Assembly: GCF_022811665.1 (NCBI RefSeq)
Contig: NZ_CP094529.1
Coordinates: forward strand, 992,001-1,056,000
Direction of reading: 5' to 3'
Source of the DNA: Chryseobacterium oryzae
GTDB taxonomy: Bacteria; Bacteroidota; Bacteroidia; Flavobacteriales; Weeksellaceae
Length of the DNA: 64,000 nucleotides
A program made the position numbers and the translations under genes. Shown one piece after another: positions 52,550-61,550 of this stretch. The first letter of the stretch is position 1; each line of letters starts with the position of its first letter. The notes beneath the pieces were generated by a model, which was given only the letters and a program-made list of their open reading frames with translations, did not search any database and had not been told where the DNA came from.

Positions 52550-53911
52550 TCAAAATAATTTTCGAATCCAATTGAATTTCTTTTCAGAATAAGGAGGATA
52601 TTTTATTTTAGGCTCTCCCCAAGTTGCTTTTTCTAATACGGATTTTTGGTGTGAGAATGTTTCAAAACCAAATTTACCGTGATAACTGCCCATTCCGGAA
52701 TTTCCAACTCCTCCGAATGGAAGGTTTTCATTTCCCAAATGCATTACCACATCATTAATACAGCCTCCGCCAAAAGATATTTTATCAAGAAAACTCTCTT
52801 TTTCATCTTGATTGTCACTAAAAAGGTAAGCTGCTAAAGGTTTGTCTTTGTCAAGGATATTATCCAAAGTTGTATTGAAATTAGCAAAAGAAATTACAGG
52901 CAGTAAAGGGCCAAATATTTCTTCTTTCATAATTTCATCATTCCAATTTATATTTGATAGAACAGTGGGCTGAATATATAATTGTTCTTCATCATAATTT
53001 CCACCAAAAATTAATTTATTCTTATCAATTAACGTTGTAAGCCGAAGAAAATTTTTGTGGTTAATAATTTTCGTATAATGTTCTGAATTTGCCTGATAGT
53101 CGAACTCTTTAATGTATTTTACTAAAATTTCAAGAAATTTTTCCTGAACCGATTCTTCCACTAAGAGATAATCAGGAGCAACACAAGTCTGTCCGGCATT
53201 AAGGTATTTTCCCCAGACAATTCTTCGTGCAGCAACTTCAAGATTGGCGTGTTGTGTAATAATTGTAGGCGATTTTCCACCTAGTTCTAAGGTTACCGGA
53301 GTTAAGTTTTCTGCGGCAGCCTTATATACAATTTTTCCTACGTGACTGCTTCCTGTAAAAAATATCTTGTCAAATTTATGTATTAGAAGTTGTGTGGTTT
53401 CTTCAATTCCACCTTCATACACATAAAGATAATCGGGAGGGAAATTTTCGTTAATCAATTTAGCCATTGTGTGCATTGTATTTTCTGCAATTTCACTAGG
53501 CTTCAGAATACAGCAATTTCCAGCAGCAATGGCTGCGATGATTGGTGAGAGCGAAAGCTGATAAGGGTAATTCCATGCTCCAATCACAAGAATATTACCG
53601 AGTGGTTCAGAGTAAATTCGACTTTTTCCAAATAGATTGGTAAAATTTGTTCTTACTTTTTTGGGTTTAGAAAGCGATTTTAAATTTTTAAGATAATATT
53701 TAATATCATTTAGAATAAAAGATATTTCGGTAGTGAAGGTGTCAAATTTCGATTTTCCAAAATCTTTATAAATAGCACTGAATAATAATTCTTCATTATT
53801 TATAATAATATCTCTAAGTTTCTCTAACTGTAATGTACGAAATTCAATATTTTTAGTCTGTTGAGTTTTGAAAAACTTTTTTTGAAGAGAGATTACCTGA
53901 GAAATTTCCAT
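52550..53911 (-). CDS. Aldehyde dehydrogenase (ALDH3-like, NAD(P)-dependent)
   Basis: A 453-residue aldehyde dehydrogenase of the short, class 3 type (fatty or coniferyl aldehyde). The dinucleotide-binding part has VIGAWNYPYQLSLSPIIAAI (near 110-129), CILKPSEIAENT and FFTGSSHVGKIVYKAA. The general-base Glu is in TLELGGKSPTII and the nucleophile Cys is residue 243 in NAGQTCVAPDY. EEIFGPLLPVISF and PFGGVGNSGMGSYHGKFGFETF follow near the end. It oxidises aldehydes to acids; fatty aldehydes are the likely substrates by family. A single gene divergent from the outer-membrane protein genes. Confidence 0.92.
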   Translation of the reverse strand: MEISQVISLQKKFFKTQQTKNIEFRTLQLEKLRDIIINNEELLFSAIYKDFGKSKFDTFTTEISFILNDIKYYLKNLKSLSKPKKVRTNFTNLFGKSRIYSEPLGNILVIGAWNYPYQLSLSPIIAAIAAGNCCILKPSEIAENTMHTMAKLINENFPPDYLYVYEGGIEETTQLLIHKFDKIFFTGSSHVGKIVYKAAAENLTPVTLELGGKSPTIITQHANLEVAARRIVWGKYLNAGQTCVAPDYLLVEESVQEKFLEILVKYIKEFDYQANSEHYTKIINHKNFLRLTTLIDKNKLIFGGNYDEEQLYIQPTVLSNINWNDEIMKEEIFGPLLPVISFANFNTTLDNILDKDKPLAAYLFSDNQDEKESFLDKISFGGGCINDVVMHLGNENLPFGGVGNSGMGSYHGKFGFETFSHQKSVLEKATWGEPKIKYPPYSEKKFNWIRKLF

Positions 53912-54073
53912 TGCTTGAACCTTTTTGCAATTTTAAGCAAATATTTTGCCCAAAATGTCTTCATAATCATAATTTAATAAAAGTATGATAAAATAATTCT
54001 ATGTTTTTTAGAATACTGTGTGGCACTTTGTTTGCTCGAAGATATTTGAGTTAATAACAAAATATAAAATATC

Positions 54074-54574
54074 ATGAAAAAACTATTCTTATTAGGAGCA
54101 TTTGCTTTGTTTGGATCGGTAAATGCACAAAGTGGATTTAAATTAGGAGGGCACATTGGTGCACCGGTAGGAGATGCATCCAAAATGTCTACTTTTACCC
54201 TTGGTGTGGATGCAGCATATATGTGGACAATTATGAAAGGCTTGGATGTGGGAGTTACAACCGGATATTCTCATTTTTTCGGAAAAGATAGGTTTGATGA
54301 TTTCGGATTTGTTCCTTTGGCTGCATCAGGTAAATATAAATTTGCTAAAGTACCATTGTTCGTAGGTCTTGATTTGGGTGGTGCAATTTCAACAAAAGAC
54401 GGCATCAACAGTGGCTTGTATATTTATCCTAAAGTGGGTTACCAAATGCCAAATGCTGAATTATATTTAGGTTACCAAAATATAGGCAGTGAAAGAAGGG
54501 ATTTCGACAGAGACAGAAGGATAGATTCTAATTTTGGAGCAATTAACTTAGGAATTAACTTTTTTCTGAAGTAA
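54074..54574 (+). CDS. Small outer-membrane beta-barrel protein
   Basis: A 166-residue protein with signal peptide (residues 1-18, ending VNAQ). The mature part is a run of amphipathic, Gly- and aromatic-rich strands (GFKLGGHIGAPVGDAS, LGVDAAYMWTIMKGLDVGVTTGYSHFFG, YIYPKVGYQMPNAELYLGYQ) ending INLGINFFLK, a typical barrel closing strand. About eight strands fit the OmpA/OmpW-size class. No function can be given. The gene is monocistronic with a terminator; the gene at 54791 is of the same kind but clearly diverged. Confidence 0.82.
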   Translation: MKKLFLLGAFALFGSVNAQSGFKLGGHIGAPVGDASKMSTFTLGVDAAYMWTIMKGLDVGVTTGYSHFFGKDRFDDFGFVPLAASGKYKFAKVPLFVGLDLGGAISTKDGINSGLYIYPKVGYQMPNAELYLGYQNIGSERRDFDRDRRIDSNFGAINLGINFFLK

Positions 54575-54598
54575 AAATACATTTTTATCTATCATATA

Positions 54599-54629
54599 AC
54601 ACTCCAATTGAAAAGTTGGAGTGTTTTTT
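54599..54629 (+). terminator. Intrinsic terminator after the first barrel gene
   Basis: ACACTCCAA and TTGGAGTGT form a perfect 9 bp stem around an 8-base loop, followed by T6. Confidence 0.9.
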
Positions 54630-54751
54630 GTGATATTTTTAAGTTTTTGGTATTTAAAACCTATTTTTTTAAAAAATTGATTTACAAAAACCTCCTGTTG
54701 ATGCGTGATATTAATCATATTAACAAATTTTAATATAACATAAAAGCCTTA

Positions 54752-54759
54752 TAAATTTG
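54752..54759 (+). promoter_or_regulatory. -7 box before the second barrel gene
   Basis: TAAATTTG lies 31 bases before the ATG at 54791, with TTTT (not TTTG) near -33. Confidence 0.45.
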
Positions 54760-54790
54760 CAGCATAGAAAGTATTAAAATAGTTTAAAAC

Positions 54791-55405
54791 ATGAAAAAAT
54801 TATTATTAACAGCTGCTGTTGTAGCTTTTGGTTTATCAAATGCGCAAATCGCTAAAGGAACTACTTATTTATCTGGAACTGTAGGATATTCTTCTGTAGA
54901 AGATAATAACGAAGATACTAAAGATGATAACTTTGCAGTTGTTCCAACTGTGGGTTATTTTGTAGCACCAAACTTAGCAGTAGGTTTAGGAGTTGGTTAT
55001 GCTTCAACAAGTAAAAAAGAAAATTTCAACAATGGTTATGATAAAAATACAAACGCTGCTTTTGTAGTTGAGCCATTTGCAAGAAAATATTGGACTTTAG
55101 GAGATAAATTATATATCTTCGGACAGCTTTCTGTTCCAATGCATTTTGGTAACGAAAAATCTGAAGAAAATGTAAACAATACTACTGTTTCTCAAAAAGT
55201 TAACTACAATTCTTTCGGAGTTTCTGTAAAACCAGGTTTAGATTATTTCTTGAACAAAAACTGGACTATTGAAGCTACAATCGGAGAATTTGGTTACAGC
55301 ACTTCTAAATATGATATCGACGGAGCTAAGAATGTAAACAACTTCAACTTCGGATTGAATTTAGCTAACGTAGGTGTTGGTGTAAAATATGTTTTTGCTA
55401 AGTAA
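54791..55405 (+). CDS. Outer-membrane beta-barrel protein (OmpW/Opa-like porin family)
   Basis: A 204-residue protein with signal peptide (residues 1-19, ending SNAQ). Alternating strands begin TTYLSGTVGYSSVEDN, then FAVVPTVGYFVAPNLAVGLGVGYAST (about 49-74), the longer exposed loops being Asn/Asp/Lys-rich. The end, FGLNLANVGVGVKYVFAK, is a classical C-terminal barrel strand. Codon use is strongly biased toward AT-rich, few-codon choices (repeated GTA/GCT/AAC), which suggests high expression. It could be a major surface protein. It shares type but little sequence with the 54074 gene. Confidence 0.82.
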   Translation: MKKLLLTAAVVAFGLSNAQIAKGTTYLSGTVGYSSVEDNNEDTKDDNFAVVPTVGYFVAPNLAVGLGVGYASTSKKENFNNGYDKNTNAAFVVEPFARKYWTLGDKLYIFGQLSVPMHFGNEKSEENVNNTTVSQKVNYNSFGVSVKPGLDYFLNKNWTIEATIGEFGYSTSKYDIDGAKNVNNFNFGLNLANVGVGVKYVFAK

Positions 55406-55424
55406 TTAACAAAATATAGTACAT

Positions 55425-55455
55425 AAATCCCGGACTTAACGTTCGGGATTTTTTT
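55425..55455 (+). terminator. Intrinsic terminator after the second barrel gene
   Basis: AAATCCCG pairs with CGGGATTT, extended by GAC/GTT pairing inside, then T6. Confidence 0.88.
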
Positions 55456-55512
55456 ATGCCACGAATCTAAATTTCATTTATAAAATAGAAATTATCTTCT
55501 GTACAGAATGCG

Positions 55513-55520
55513 TAAATTTG
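55513..55520 (+). promoter_or_regulatory. -7 box of tsaC
   Basis: TAAATTTG lies 27 bases before the ATG at 55548. The in-frame TTG at 55518 is inside this box and is therefore not the start. Confidence 0.5.
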
Positions 55521-55547
55521 CTTTTTTACATTTTACAGAAAAACTTT

Positions 55548-56096
55548 ATGGATAATATCATCAAAATACTCCAGTCGGGCGGAACCATACTTTATCCTAC
55601 AGATACTATTTGGGGAATTGGTTGCGATGCAACAAATACAGAAGCTATTAATAAGATTTTTGACATCAAAAAAAGAGAAAAAAATAAATCTCTAATTATC
55701 CTTGTTGAATCTGAGAAAAGATTACAGGATTTAGTAGATGTTCCGGAAATGGCTTGGGAAATTATAGACTTAAGCGAAAAACCCGTTACCATCGTTTATG
55801 AAAATCCTAGAGGATTACCCAAAGAAATTTTAGCAGAAGATGGAAGCATAGGAATTCGCTTGGTAAAAAACGATTTTTGCAAAAAGCTGATATCTAAACT
55901 TAATAAGCCTTTGGTTTCTACTTCAGCCAATTTTAGCGGAGATAAAAGTCCGATGAAATTTTCTGATATTTCTGATGAAATTATTCAGCTTGTTGATTAT
56001 GCTGTGGAAGAAGACCGGGATAAAGTTTCAAAGTATTCTGGTTCCTCAGTAATAAAAATCTGGAATGATAACAGAATTAAAGTTTTAAGAGAATAA
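55548..56096 (+). CDS. tsaC: L-threonylcarbamoyladenylate synthase (TsaC/Sua5-type)
   Basis: A 182-residue TsaC that makes threonylcarbamoyl-AMP for the t6A37 modification of ANN-reading tRNAs. Start at the ATG at 55548, not an upstream TTG within the promoter. Key motifs: GGTILYPTDTIWGIGCDATN (near 9-28), KIFDIKKREKNKSLIILV with the KR..KS set (about 33-50), EKPVTIVY, GSIGIRLV and LVSTSANFSG near 114-133. This short form lacks the C-terminal Sua5 domain. It is followed by the CCA-adding enzyme, also tRNA-directed, but with a 204-base gap between. Confidence 0.92.
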   Translation: MDNIIKILQSGGTILYPTDTIWGIGCDATNTEAINKIFDIKKREKNKSLIILVESEKRLQDLVDVPEMAWEIIDLSEKPVTIVYENPRGLPKEILAEDGSIGIRLVKNDFCKKLISKLNKPLVSTSANFSGDKSPMKFSDISDEIIQLVDYAVEEDRDKVSKYSGSSVIKIWNDNRIKVLRE

Positions 56097-56169
56097 TTCT
56101 GTTTCTGATTTCGTATTGTAGAGTGAATCCTTCAAGCGAACCCTTATTCTCATTTCGACCTAAAATAGT

Positions 56170-56177
56170 TATCTTTG
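56170..56177 (+). promoter_or_regulatory. Candidate -7 box for cca
   Basis: TATCTTTG lies in the 204-base gap before cca. The leader to the ATG at 56301 would be about 115 bases. No exact -33 is present. Confidence 0.35.
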
Positions 56178-56300
56178 CAGCATGTTTAATCATTAATATT
56201 GGAATGATCTGAATTTTAATTCGTCAATTCCAAATTCTTAATGGTTTCGAATTAGATAAACTTTAATACAAGTTTTATCTGAACCTAAATTATACCGAAA

Positions 56301-57722
56301 ATGTTCATTAATCTCGCCCAAAATAAAAATCTTAAACTCTTTAAACTTATTTCAGAAGCCGCATCCAAAAACAATCAGTCTGTTTACATTGTAGGAGGCT
56401 TTGTCAGGGATTTACTGATGAAAAGAAAAGCGTCAACCGATATAGATTTTGTCACAGAACAAAGCGGGATTGAGCTGGCTCAAAACGTTGGAAAAGAAAT
56501 TGATCCTAAAATGAAAGTTTCAGTTTTTAAAACCTACGGAACTGCAATGATTCGCTATAAAGATTTGGAATTGGAATTTGTGGGAGCCAGAAAGGAAAGT
56601 TACACAGAAAACAGCCGTAAACCGGAAGTTGAAGGCGGAACTATAGAAGACGATCAAAAAAGACGGGATTTTACCATTAATGCAATGGCAATCTCCCTTA
56701 ATCAGGATAATTTTGGAGAATTAATTGATCCTTTCGAAGGAGTAGAAGATTTAAATAAAGGTATTTTAAGAACCCCACTTGAACCTGAACAGACTTATTC
56801 AGACGATCCGCTCAGAATGATGAGAGCAATTCGTTTTGCATCAACTTTAGAATTCAAAATTGAAGAAAATTCTTTAAATGCGATCAAAAAGGAAGCAGAG
56901 CGACTCAAGATTGTTTCGATGGAGAGAATTATGGTTGAATTTAACAAAATTATGCTTTCCAAAAAGCCATCGGTAGGTCTTAAACTTATGGCAGAATTAG
57001 GTTTAATGCAGCTCATTATTCCAGAACTTATGGATCTGAAAGGAGTTGAGGAAGTTGAGGGACAAATGCATAAAGATAATTTTTACCATACGCTTGAAGT
57101 GGTAGACAATATTTCAGAAAATACCGATAATCTCTGGTTACGCTGGTCTGCCTTGTTACACGATATAGGAAAAGCTCCTACTAAAAAGTTTGTAGAAGGA
57201 ACAGGATGGACGTTTCACGGGCACGAGTTTTTAGGATCCAAAATGGTTAAAACTCTTTTTCAAAGGTTAAAATTACCATTAGGAAACGATATGAAGTATG
57301 TTCAGAAAATGGTGAAGCTTTCTTCAAGGCCTATTGCACTTATTACCGATGATGCATCGGATTCTGCACTTAGAAGACTGCTTTTTGATGCCGGAGAAGA
57401 CATGGAAGATTTATTCACTCTTTGTAAAGCTGATATTACTACAAAAAATTCCAAAAAACAGGAAAAATTCAAAAGAAATTTTGAATATGTAGCGGTTAAA
57501 ATTAAAGAAGTGGAAGAAAAAGATCAGGTTAGGAATTTTCAGCCACCTATTTCCGGAGAAGAAATTATGAATATGTTCAATTTAAAACCTGGTCGCGAAA
57601 TCGGAATTTTAAAAGATAAAGTAAAAGAAGCAATTCTGGAAGGCGAAATAGCCAATGACAGCGAAGAAGCAAAGAATTTTGTGATTTCAGAAGCTGAAAA
57701 ACTAGGATTAAAACTTGCTTAA
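56301..57722 (+). CDS. CCA tRNA nucleotidyltransferase with HD domain
   Basis: A 473-residue class II tRNA nucleotidyltransferase. The head has YIVGGFVRDLLMKRKASTDID (in parts near 29-49) with the metal-binding Asp pair of STDID, then EFVGARKESY, KRRDFTINAMAI (near 116-127) and PLEPEQTYSDDPLRMMRAIRFA (in parts near 158-179). A C-terminal HD domain follows (LLHDIGKAPTKK near 286-297, FHGHEFLGSKM), giving potential phosphodiesterase or phosphatase activity. It adds or repairs CCA ends; at least two tRNA genes in this window lack encoded CCA. Poly(A) polymerase activity is a less likely alternative. Confidence 0.92.
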   Translation: MFINLAQNKNLKLFKLISEAASKNNQSVYIVGGFVRDLLMKRKASTDIDFVTEQSGIELAQNVGKEIDPKMKVSVFKTYGTAMIRYKDLELEFVGARKESYTENSRKPEVEGGTIEDDQKRRDFTINAMAISLNQDNFGELIDPFEGVEDLNKGILRTPLEPEQTYSDDPLRMMRAIRFASTLEFKIEENSLNAIKKEAERLKIVSMERIMVEFNKIMLSKKPSVGLKLMAELGLMQLIIPELMDLKGVEEVEGQMHKDNFYHTLEVVDNISENTDNLWLRWSALLHDIGKAPTKKFVEGTGWTFHGHEFLGSKMVKTLFQRLKLPLGNDMKYVQKMVKLSSRPIALITDDASDSALRRLLFDAGEDMEDLFTLCKADITTKNSKKQEKFKRNFEYVAVKIKEVEEKDQVRNFQPPISGEEIMNMFNLKPGREIGILKDKVKEAILEGEIANDSEEAKNFVISEAEKLGLKLA

Positions 57723-57730
57723 AATTTATA

Positions 57731-57766
57731 AAAAAATTCGGCGGCATCGAAGATGCCGCCGAATTT
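57731..57766 (-). terminator. Strong terminator of the B12 operon, shared hairpin with cca
   Basis: AAATTCGGCGGCATC and GATGCCGCCGAATTT pair over 15 bp with a GAA loop. On the minus strand a T7 run follows, so it chiefly terminates the btuB-linked operon; the plus strand has no T run. Confidence 0.88.
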
Positions 57767-57787
57767 GTTGTTCAAAACCAGAAAATA

Positions 57788-58831
57788 TTAGTTGGAATAA
57801 ACTCCGTTTGCTCCCATTCCTACCGTAAATTTTTTGATGAAAGTTCCAGAAGTAGTGTAAACACTTATTTCGCTTGCCTGTGTAAAGCCTTTCACATCCG
57901 AAGTGAAAATTCTTCCTTCCAAAACATTAAATCCATATAAAGTAAAATATTGTCCACCATCAACTGCGGTAATAATTGGCGCTGTAGGTGCTGCGGTAGC
58001 ATTCATATCCATAGAATAGATTTTGTTTGCAGAACTGTAGAAAAACTTACCACCATCAATTTGTAAATTAGTCGCATTGGCAACATTGCTCAACGTTATG
58101 TTTTTGGTAATAGTTCCTGCTGGAGAAATTTCGTAAATATAAGAATCTGTAGTACCAGTTGCAATTACATATACATTGTTGTTGTATGCAATGGTTTTAT
58201 TGATGTTTCCGTTTGGAATAGATACCGGAGTGCCATCAATTTCGTTGGTTGTAGTATTAATCTTAGTTAAGGTAGTACCAAATCCGTAAGTAGCATTTTG
58301 TACAAAAATATTCCCTCCTGCAGCTACAACTCTCTCAGCTGTATTGGTAAACGGAATTTTTTTCACAAAAGACAAATCAGAAACTTTATAAATACTCACG
58401 TATTTTGCTCCCATGTACTGATCGTTAGATACATAAAGCATATTGTTGGCAATTGCCATGTATCTTGGCTGATTAATTTCAGTACTAATTGTACCTGCTT
58501 TTTTGAATGTATAACGGTTAACAACCTGAATTTTGTTGGAATTATTCAGCAGTAAAAAAGCTTTGTCTCCGTCGATAACCATCGTTTGAAGTACCTCTCC
58601 TAAATTTTCGCTACCGTTATTGGCTTTGTAAAGATCATTTTGCATCAAGCTTAGATCTTTTGTAATGAAACTTACATCTGCATTTGGCGTTCCGAAATTT
58701 CCTTCATTAGTAATAAGATATCCGTTCTGATAATTTATGGCAACCGGAATTTCTTCATAGTCGGATATACATGACACCGAAAAAATCAGTGCAAATGCAA
58801 AAAAAAGCTGTAGTAATCTGTTAAATTTCAT
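57788..58831 (-). CDS. BtuG-like beta-propeller surface lipoprotein (DUF5074-type)
   Basis: A 347-residue lipoprotein (lipobox FSVSCISD, Cys 21). The mature part is a chain of YVTN/propeller-like blades: GYLITNEGNFGTPNADVSFI (near 38-57), LNNSNKIQVVNRYTFK, INQPRYMAIANNMLYVSND, AERVVAAGGNIFVQN, NKTIAYNNNVYVIAT and GRIFTSDVKGFTQASEISVY. It is 20 bases downstream of the TonB receptor gene under the same cobalamin riboswitch. In Bacteroides, BtuG is a surface beta-propeller lipoprotein that captures B12 and passes it to BtuB. The same role is inferred here from fold, anchoring and context, not from sequence identity that I can measure. Confidence 0.78.
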   Translation of the reverse strand: MKFNRLLQLFFAFALIFSVSCISDYEEIPVAINYQNGYLITNEGNFGTPNADVSFITKDLSLMQNDLYKANNGSENLGEVLQTMVIDGDKAFLLLNNSNKIQVVNRYTFKKAGTISTEINQPRYMAIANNMLYVSNDQYMGAKYVSIYKVSDLSFVKKIPFTNTAERVVAAGGNIFVQNATYGFGTTLTKINTTTNEIDGTPVSIPNGNINKTIAYNNNVYVIATGTTDSYIYEISPAGTITKNITLSNVANATNLQIDGGKFFYSSANKIYSMDMNATAAPTAPIITAVDGGQYFTLYGFNVLEGRIFTSDVKGFTQASEISVYTTSGTFIKKFTVGMGANGVYSN

Positions 58832-58851
58832 AATATATAGATTTAAATATT

Positions 58852-60681
58852 TTAAAAATTAATGGTTGCGTAAATGCTGTAATTTCGCTGAGGCATATAA
58901 TAATAAGCGACTGTTTGGTAAGCTGTATTGGTTATATTATTAACTCTGGCTCCCAATGTATATTTTTTTGTCAACGTTGCAGAAGCTCCTGCGTTCACTA
59001 CGAAATAAGGATTAATTGCATATTTTCTGCTTTCATCGGCAGTGGTATAAGTAAGTCCGTTATATAAGCCTTGTGCGTAAATATTCAGGAAACGATATGC
59101 ATAATCCAAATTAGCCGAAATTTTGTGCAGCGGAACATACATCAATTGTCTTTGTGTTTCCACATCGGTCGATTTTGTATAAATATATCCAGCAATCAGC
59201 CTCAAATTATGATGATTGAATTTTTTCTGATAAGTCAGCTGTGATTCTAAACCATAAGATTCCACTTTTTGAGTATTGAATGCAGACCAATACCCCATTG
59301 GTGTAGGAAGCCAGCGAATCATCTGGTCGATTTTCATGTAGTACGGACTTATTTTAAGGGTGAAATCAAAAGCCTTCAATTCATGCGTCATATCCGTCTG
59401 AAGAGATGTTTCGGGTTTCAGATTAAGATTTCCTCCCTGTTCCCAGTACAAATCATTGAACGAAGGAAATCGGAAATTTTTAGACACGTTAAGACTCATC
59501 TGATACCATCGATTGGCTTTCCATTTTCCCGAAAAAGAATACAAAAGCGGAGATTTAATATCTTCTACAAAGTCTTGTTTTATACCTGCTTCAAAACTAA
59601 TTTTTGAACTTGGGAAATATCTCAGCAAACCTGCAACAGAGCCAACGTTTCTATGTACATTACTAATTCCTGATTGGTAGCCTTCTCCAATATTATGCTG
59701 AAATTCTCCGATTACATTAAGATTGAGTTGAGGAACAATAAAATAATTGAAATCGTTTTTTACGATATAGTTTTTTGCTGTTCCACCACTTGTTTTCGGG
59801 GCATTTATAATTCCGAAATACTGAAAATTGTCTTCCGTATAAGCGGTTTTCAAACTGTTGGATATTTTTTTATGATTAAAATCCCAAGCCAGTAAACTTC
59901 TTACCGTCTGTGCTTCGTATTTTGTTTTATTTCCGTTTTCCTCAAAAATAGGGTAGTTCTGTGTTGCATCAAACCATTGGCTTTGCCAGGAAACCGTGTT
60001 TTGTTGAGAAACTTTATAAGAAGTTCCTATATTGAAAGTGGTATTAAAAAATTTTCCGTTTCGGTTAATGTAATTTTTTTCTTCAACCTTGTAGTTGTTT
60101 TCGCTGATGAGGTAATTGGCAGAAGCTTTAAAACTGAATTTATCATTATTGAAAGAGCCTTTCGCAAAATTTTGATACGTACTAAAAGAACCTCCTTCTG
60201 AATGGATTTGTGCATTAAAACCTTTGTTGAAGCTCAAATCATTATTCAAATGAATGCTTCCTCCAATCGCTCCGCTTCCGTAAATCACACTTCCGCCTCC
60301 AGATTTCACTTCCATTTGGTCGTATCCGGAAAGGGCAATATTATTTACATCGCCTTGCCCTAAAAACAGAGAGTTAATGTTGATTCCGTTCCATACAAAG
60401 GCGGTCTGCTGAGCTGTTGTTCCTCTAAAAGAAGGTGAAGATACAGCACCCCGTCCATTTTCTTTAATATATACCGGTGACTGAAATCGCAGAACTTCTG
60501 ATAGATTGGACGCATTTTTTTGAATATCTGCCGCAGATAATGTTTGAACCTCATGAAAAAGTTTAACCTTTTTCATCTGAGTATCGAAAATATAAAGGGT
60601 GTCAATCTGGGTTTCCTGACCAAAATAAAAATTCAGACTGAAGAATCCAGAAACTACAACGAATGCTTTTTTTAAACTCAT
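58852..60681 (-). CDS. TonB-dependent vitamin B12 receptor (BtuB-like)
   Basis: A 609-residue outer-membrane receptor with signal peptide (residues 1-21, ending YFGQ). The plug domain (about 40-150) contains VYIKENGRGAVSSPSFRGTTAQ, VWNGININS and YGSGAIGGSIHLNN (in parts). A 22-strand barrel follows (YRMSLNVSKNFRFPSFND-like segment near 390; RVNNITNTAYQTVAYY near 580), ending YSIYATINF with a terminal Phe. It is of compact BtuB size and lacks the N-terminal carboxypeptidase-like domain of SusC proteins. A cobalamin riboswitch upstream supports B12 or a corrinoid as substrate. It is co-transcribed with the propeller lipoprotein. Confidence 0.9.
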   Translation of the reverse strand: MSLKKAFVVVSGFFSLNFYFGQETQIDTLYIFDTQMKKVKLFHEVQTLSAADIQKNASNLSEVLRFQSPVYIKENGRGAVSSPSFRGTTAQQTAFVWNGININSLFLGQGDVNNIALSGYDQMEVKSGGGSVIYGSGAIGGSIHLNNDLSFNKGFNAQIHSEGGSFSTYQNFAKGSFNNDKFSFKASANYLISENNYKVEEKNYINRNGKFFNTTFNIGTSYKVSQQNTVSWQSQWFDATQNYPIFEENGNKTKYEAQTVRSLLAWDFNHKKISNSLKTAYTEDNFQYFGIINAPKTSGGTAKNYIVKNDFNYFIVPQLNLNVIGEFQHNIGEGYQSGISNVHRNVGSVAGLLRYFPSSKISFEAGIKQDFVEDIKSPLLYSFSGKWKANRWYQMSLNVSKNFRFPSFNDLYWEQGGNLNLKPETSLQTDMTHELKAFDFTLKISPYYMKIDQMIRWLPTPMGYWSAFNTQKVESYGLESQLTYQKKFNHHNLRLIAGYIYTKSTDVETQRQLMYVPLHKISANLDYAYRFLNIYAQGLYNGLTYTTADESRKYAINPYFVVNAGASATLTKKYTLGARVNNITNTAYQTVAYYYMPQRNYSIYATINF

Positions 60682-60720
60682 ATTACGCTTGTCTTTCCTC
60701 CGAAAACAATAATTTTAGGG

Positions 60721-60881
60721 TTAAATTCTGGCAGGTCTCCTGGCTTTCGTTTTTCTGTACCTTCCCGCTTTAGCAGTGGTTTTTCACAGAAAATTCTTAT
60801 TACGATTTACAGTTGCGGGGACAGCTTGGGGTTTTCTCCCAATTCCCTCTTAGTTCCAATATATTGGAAACCAGAATTTTT
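60721..60881 (-). promoter_or_regulatory. Cobalamin (adenosylcobalamin-class) riboswitch
   Basis: On the minus strand the leader of the btuB-like gene has the hallmarks of the class. The P1 stem pairs 60871-60881 (TTCTGG) with 60721-60731 (CCAGAA). The core contains GGGAATTGGGAGAAAACCCC, GCTGTCCCCGCAACTGTAA (the B12 box neighbourhood), AAGCGGGAAGG and the 3' GCCAGGAGACCTGCC. It sits 40 bases before the ATG, so ligand binding could mask the start region. It should repress the operon when cobalamin is plentiful. Confidence 0.93.
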
Positions 60882-60882
60882 A

Positions 60883-60912
60883 CAAAGATAAGTTTTTAAA
60901 CGAATTGGGCAA
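60883..60912 (-). promoter_or_regulatory. Promoter of the riboswitch-controlled B12 operon
   Basis: On the minus strand TTG (60912-60910), a 19-base spacer and TATCTTTG (60890-60883). The riboswitch P1 stem begins two bases downstream, so transcription starts at its 5' edge. Confidence 0.75.
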
Positions 60913-60964
60913 TATGCGGATATTGGCGTTGCCTTTTCTTCGTAATTATCTAATTTTGTGTTGT

Positions 60965-61453
60965 CTATAAAAAAGTAGCATCAAAATAGAATGGGAGCAA
61001 ATCTTTAATAGATGACACTTTAATAACATCATCATTCAAATTCGCAAAATACAATTCTATATTTTCATTCTGCTTGGTTTCATATTCTATAATACTTTGT
61101 CGGCATGCACCGCATGGAGGAATTGGCGGGTTATTTTCTGCAGATTCTTTAGGACCGCCAACAATAAATATTTTCTTGATTTTTTTGTCCGGAAAATTGG
61201 CTCCAACCCAAAAAAGAGTAGTTCTTTCGGCACATAAACCCGAAGGAAATGCAGCATTTTCCTGATTGTTACCAGAAAAAATTTCTTCATTCTCCAACAG
61301 AACTGCACATCCAACATAAAATTCTGAGTAAGGTGCATAAGCGTTTTTACGGGCTTTTTTGGCTTCTTCAAACAGTTTTTGCTCAATTTCGCTTAGTTCG
61401 TTTCTGTCTTTAAACTGTTGGTACCTTATTTCTATATTTTTTTCCATATTCAT
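60965..61453 (-). CDS. cdd: Cytidine deaminase
   Basis: A 162-residue cytidine/deoxycytidine deaminase. Zinc ligands and catalytic Glu are CAE at 74-76 (SGLCAERTT) and PCGACRQ with Cys 114 and Cys 117. The N-terminal AYAPYSEFYVGCAV (39-52) is the usual substrate-binding region, and the FIVGGPKE stretch is conserved. It converts cytidine to uridine in pyrimidine salvage. Either the ATG at 61453 or the one at 61447 could start the protein. Single gene; a minus-strand neighbour of the B12 operon, with its 3' end 51 bases before the promoter. Confidence 0.94.
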   Translation of the reverse strand: MNMEKNIEIRYQQFKDRNELSEIEQKLFEEAKKARKNAYAPYSEFYVGCAVLLENEEIFSGNNQENAAFPSGLCAERTTLFWVGANFPDKKIKKIFIVGGPKESAENNPPIPPCGACRQSIIEYETKQNENIELYFANLNDDVIKVSSIKDLLPFYFDATFL

Positions 61454-61550
61454 TTCAAAAAAGGGGAGTAAATGTAAACTATTTTAATCATTTAGGCAAT
61501 AAGGTTTATGAATGTATTTTCGTATTTTTAATGTTTTAAAAATTAGTTAA

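Noticed and set aside
54074..55405. Recent tandem duplication of the two outer-membrane barrel genes
   Set aside because: They share class and signal-peptide style only; no aligned identity beyond general barrel composition is visible.
55518..55547. TTG start extending TsaC by ten codons
   Set aside because: The TTG lies in the TAAATTTG promoter box; the ATG at 55548 fits the family.
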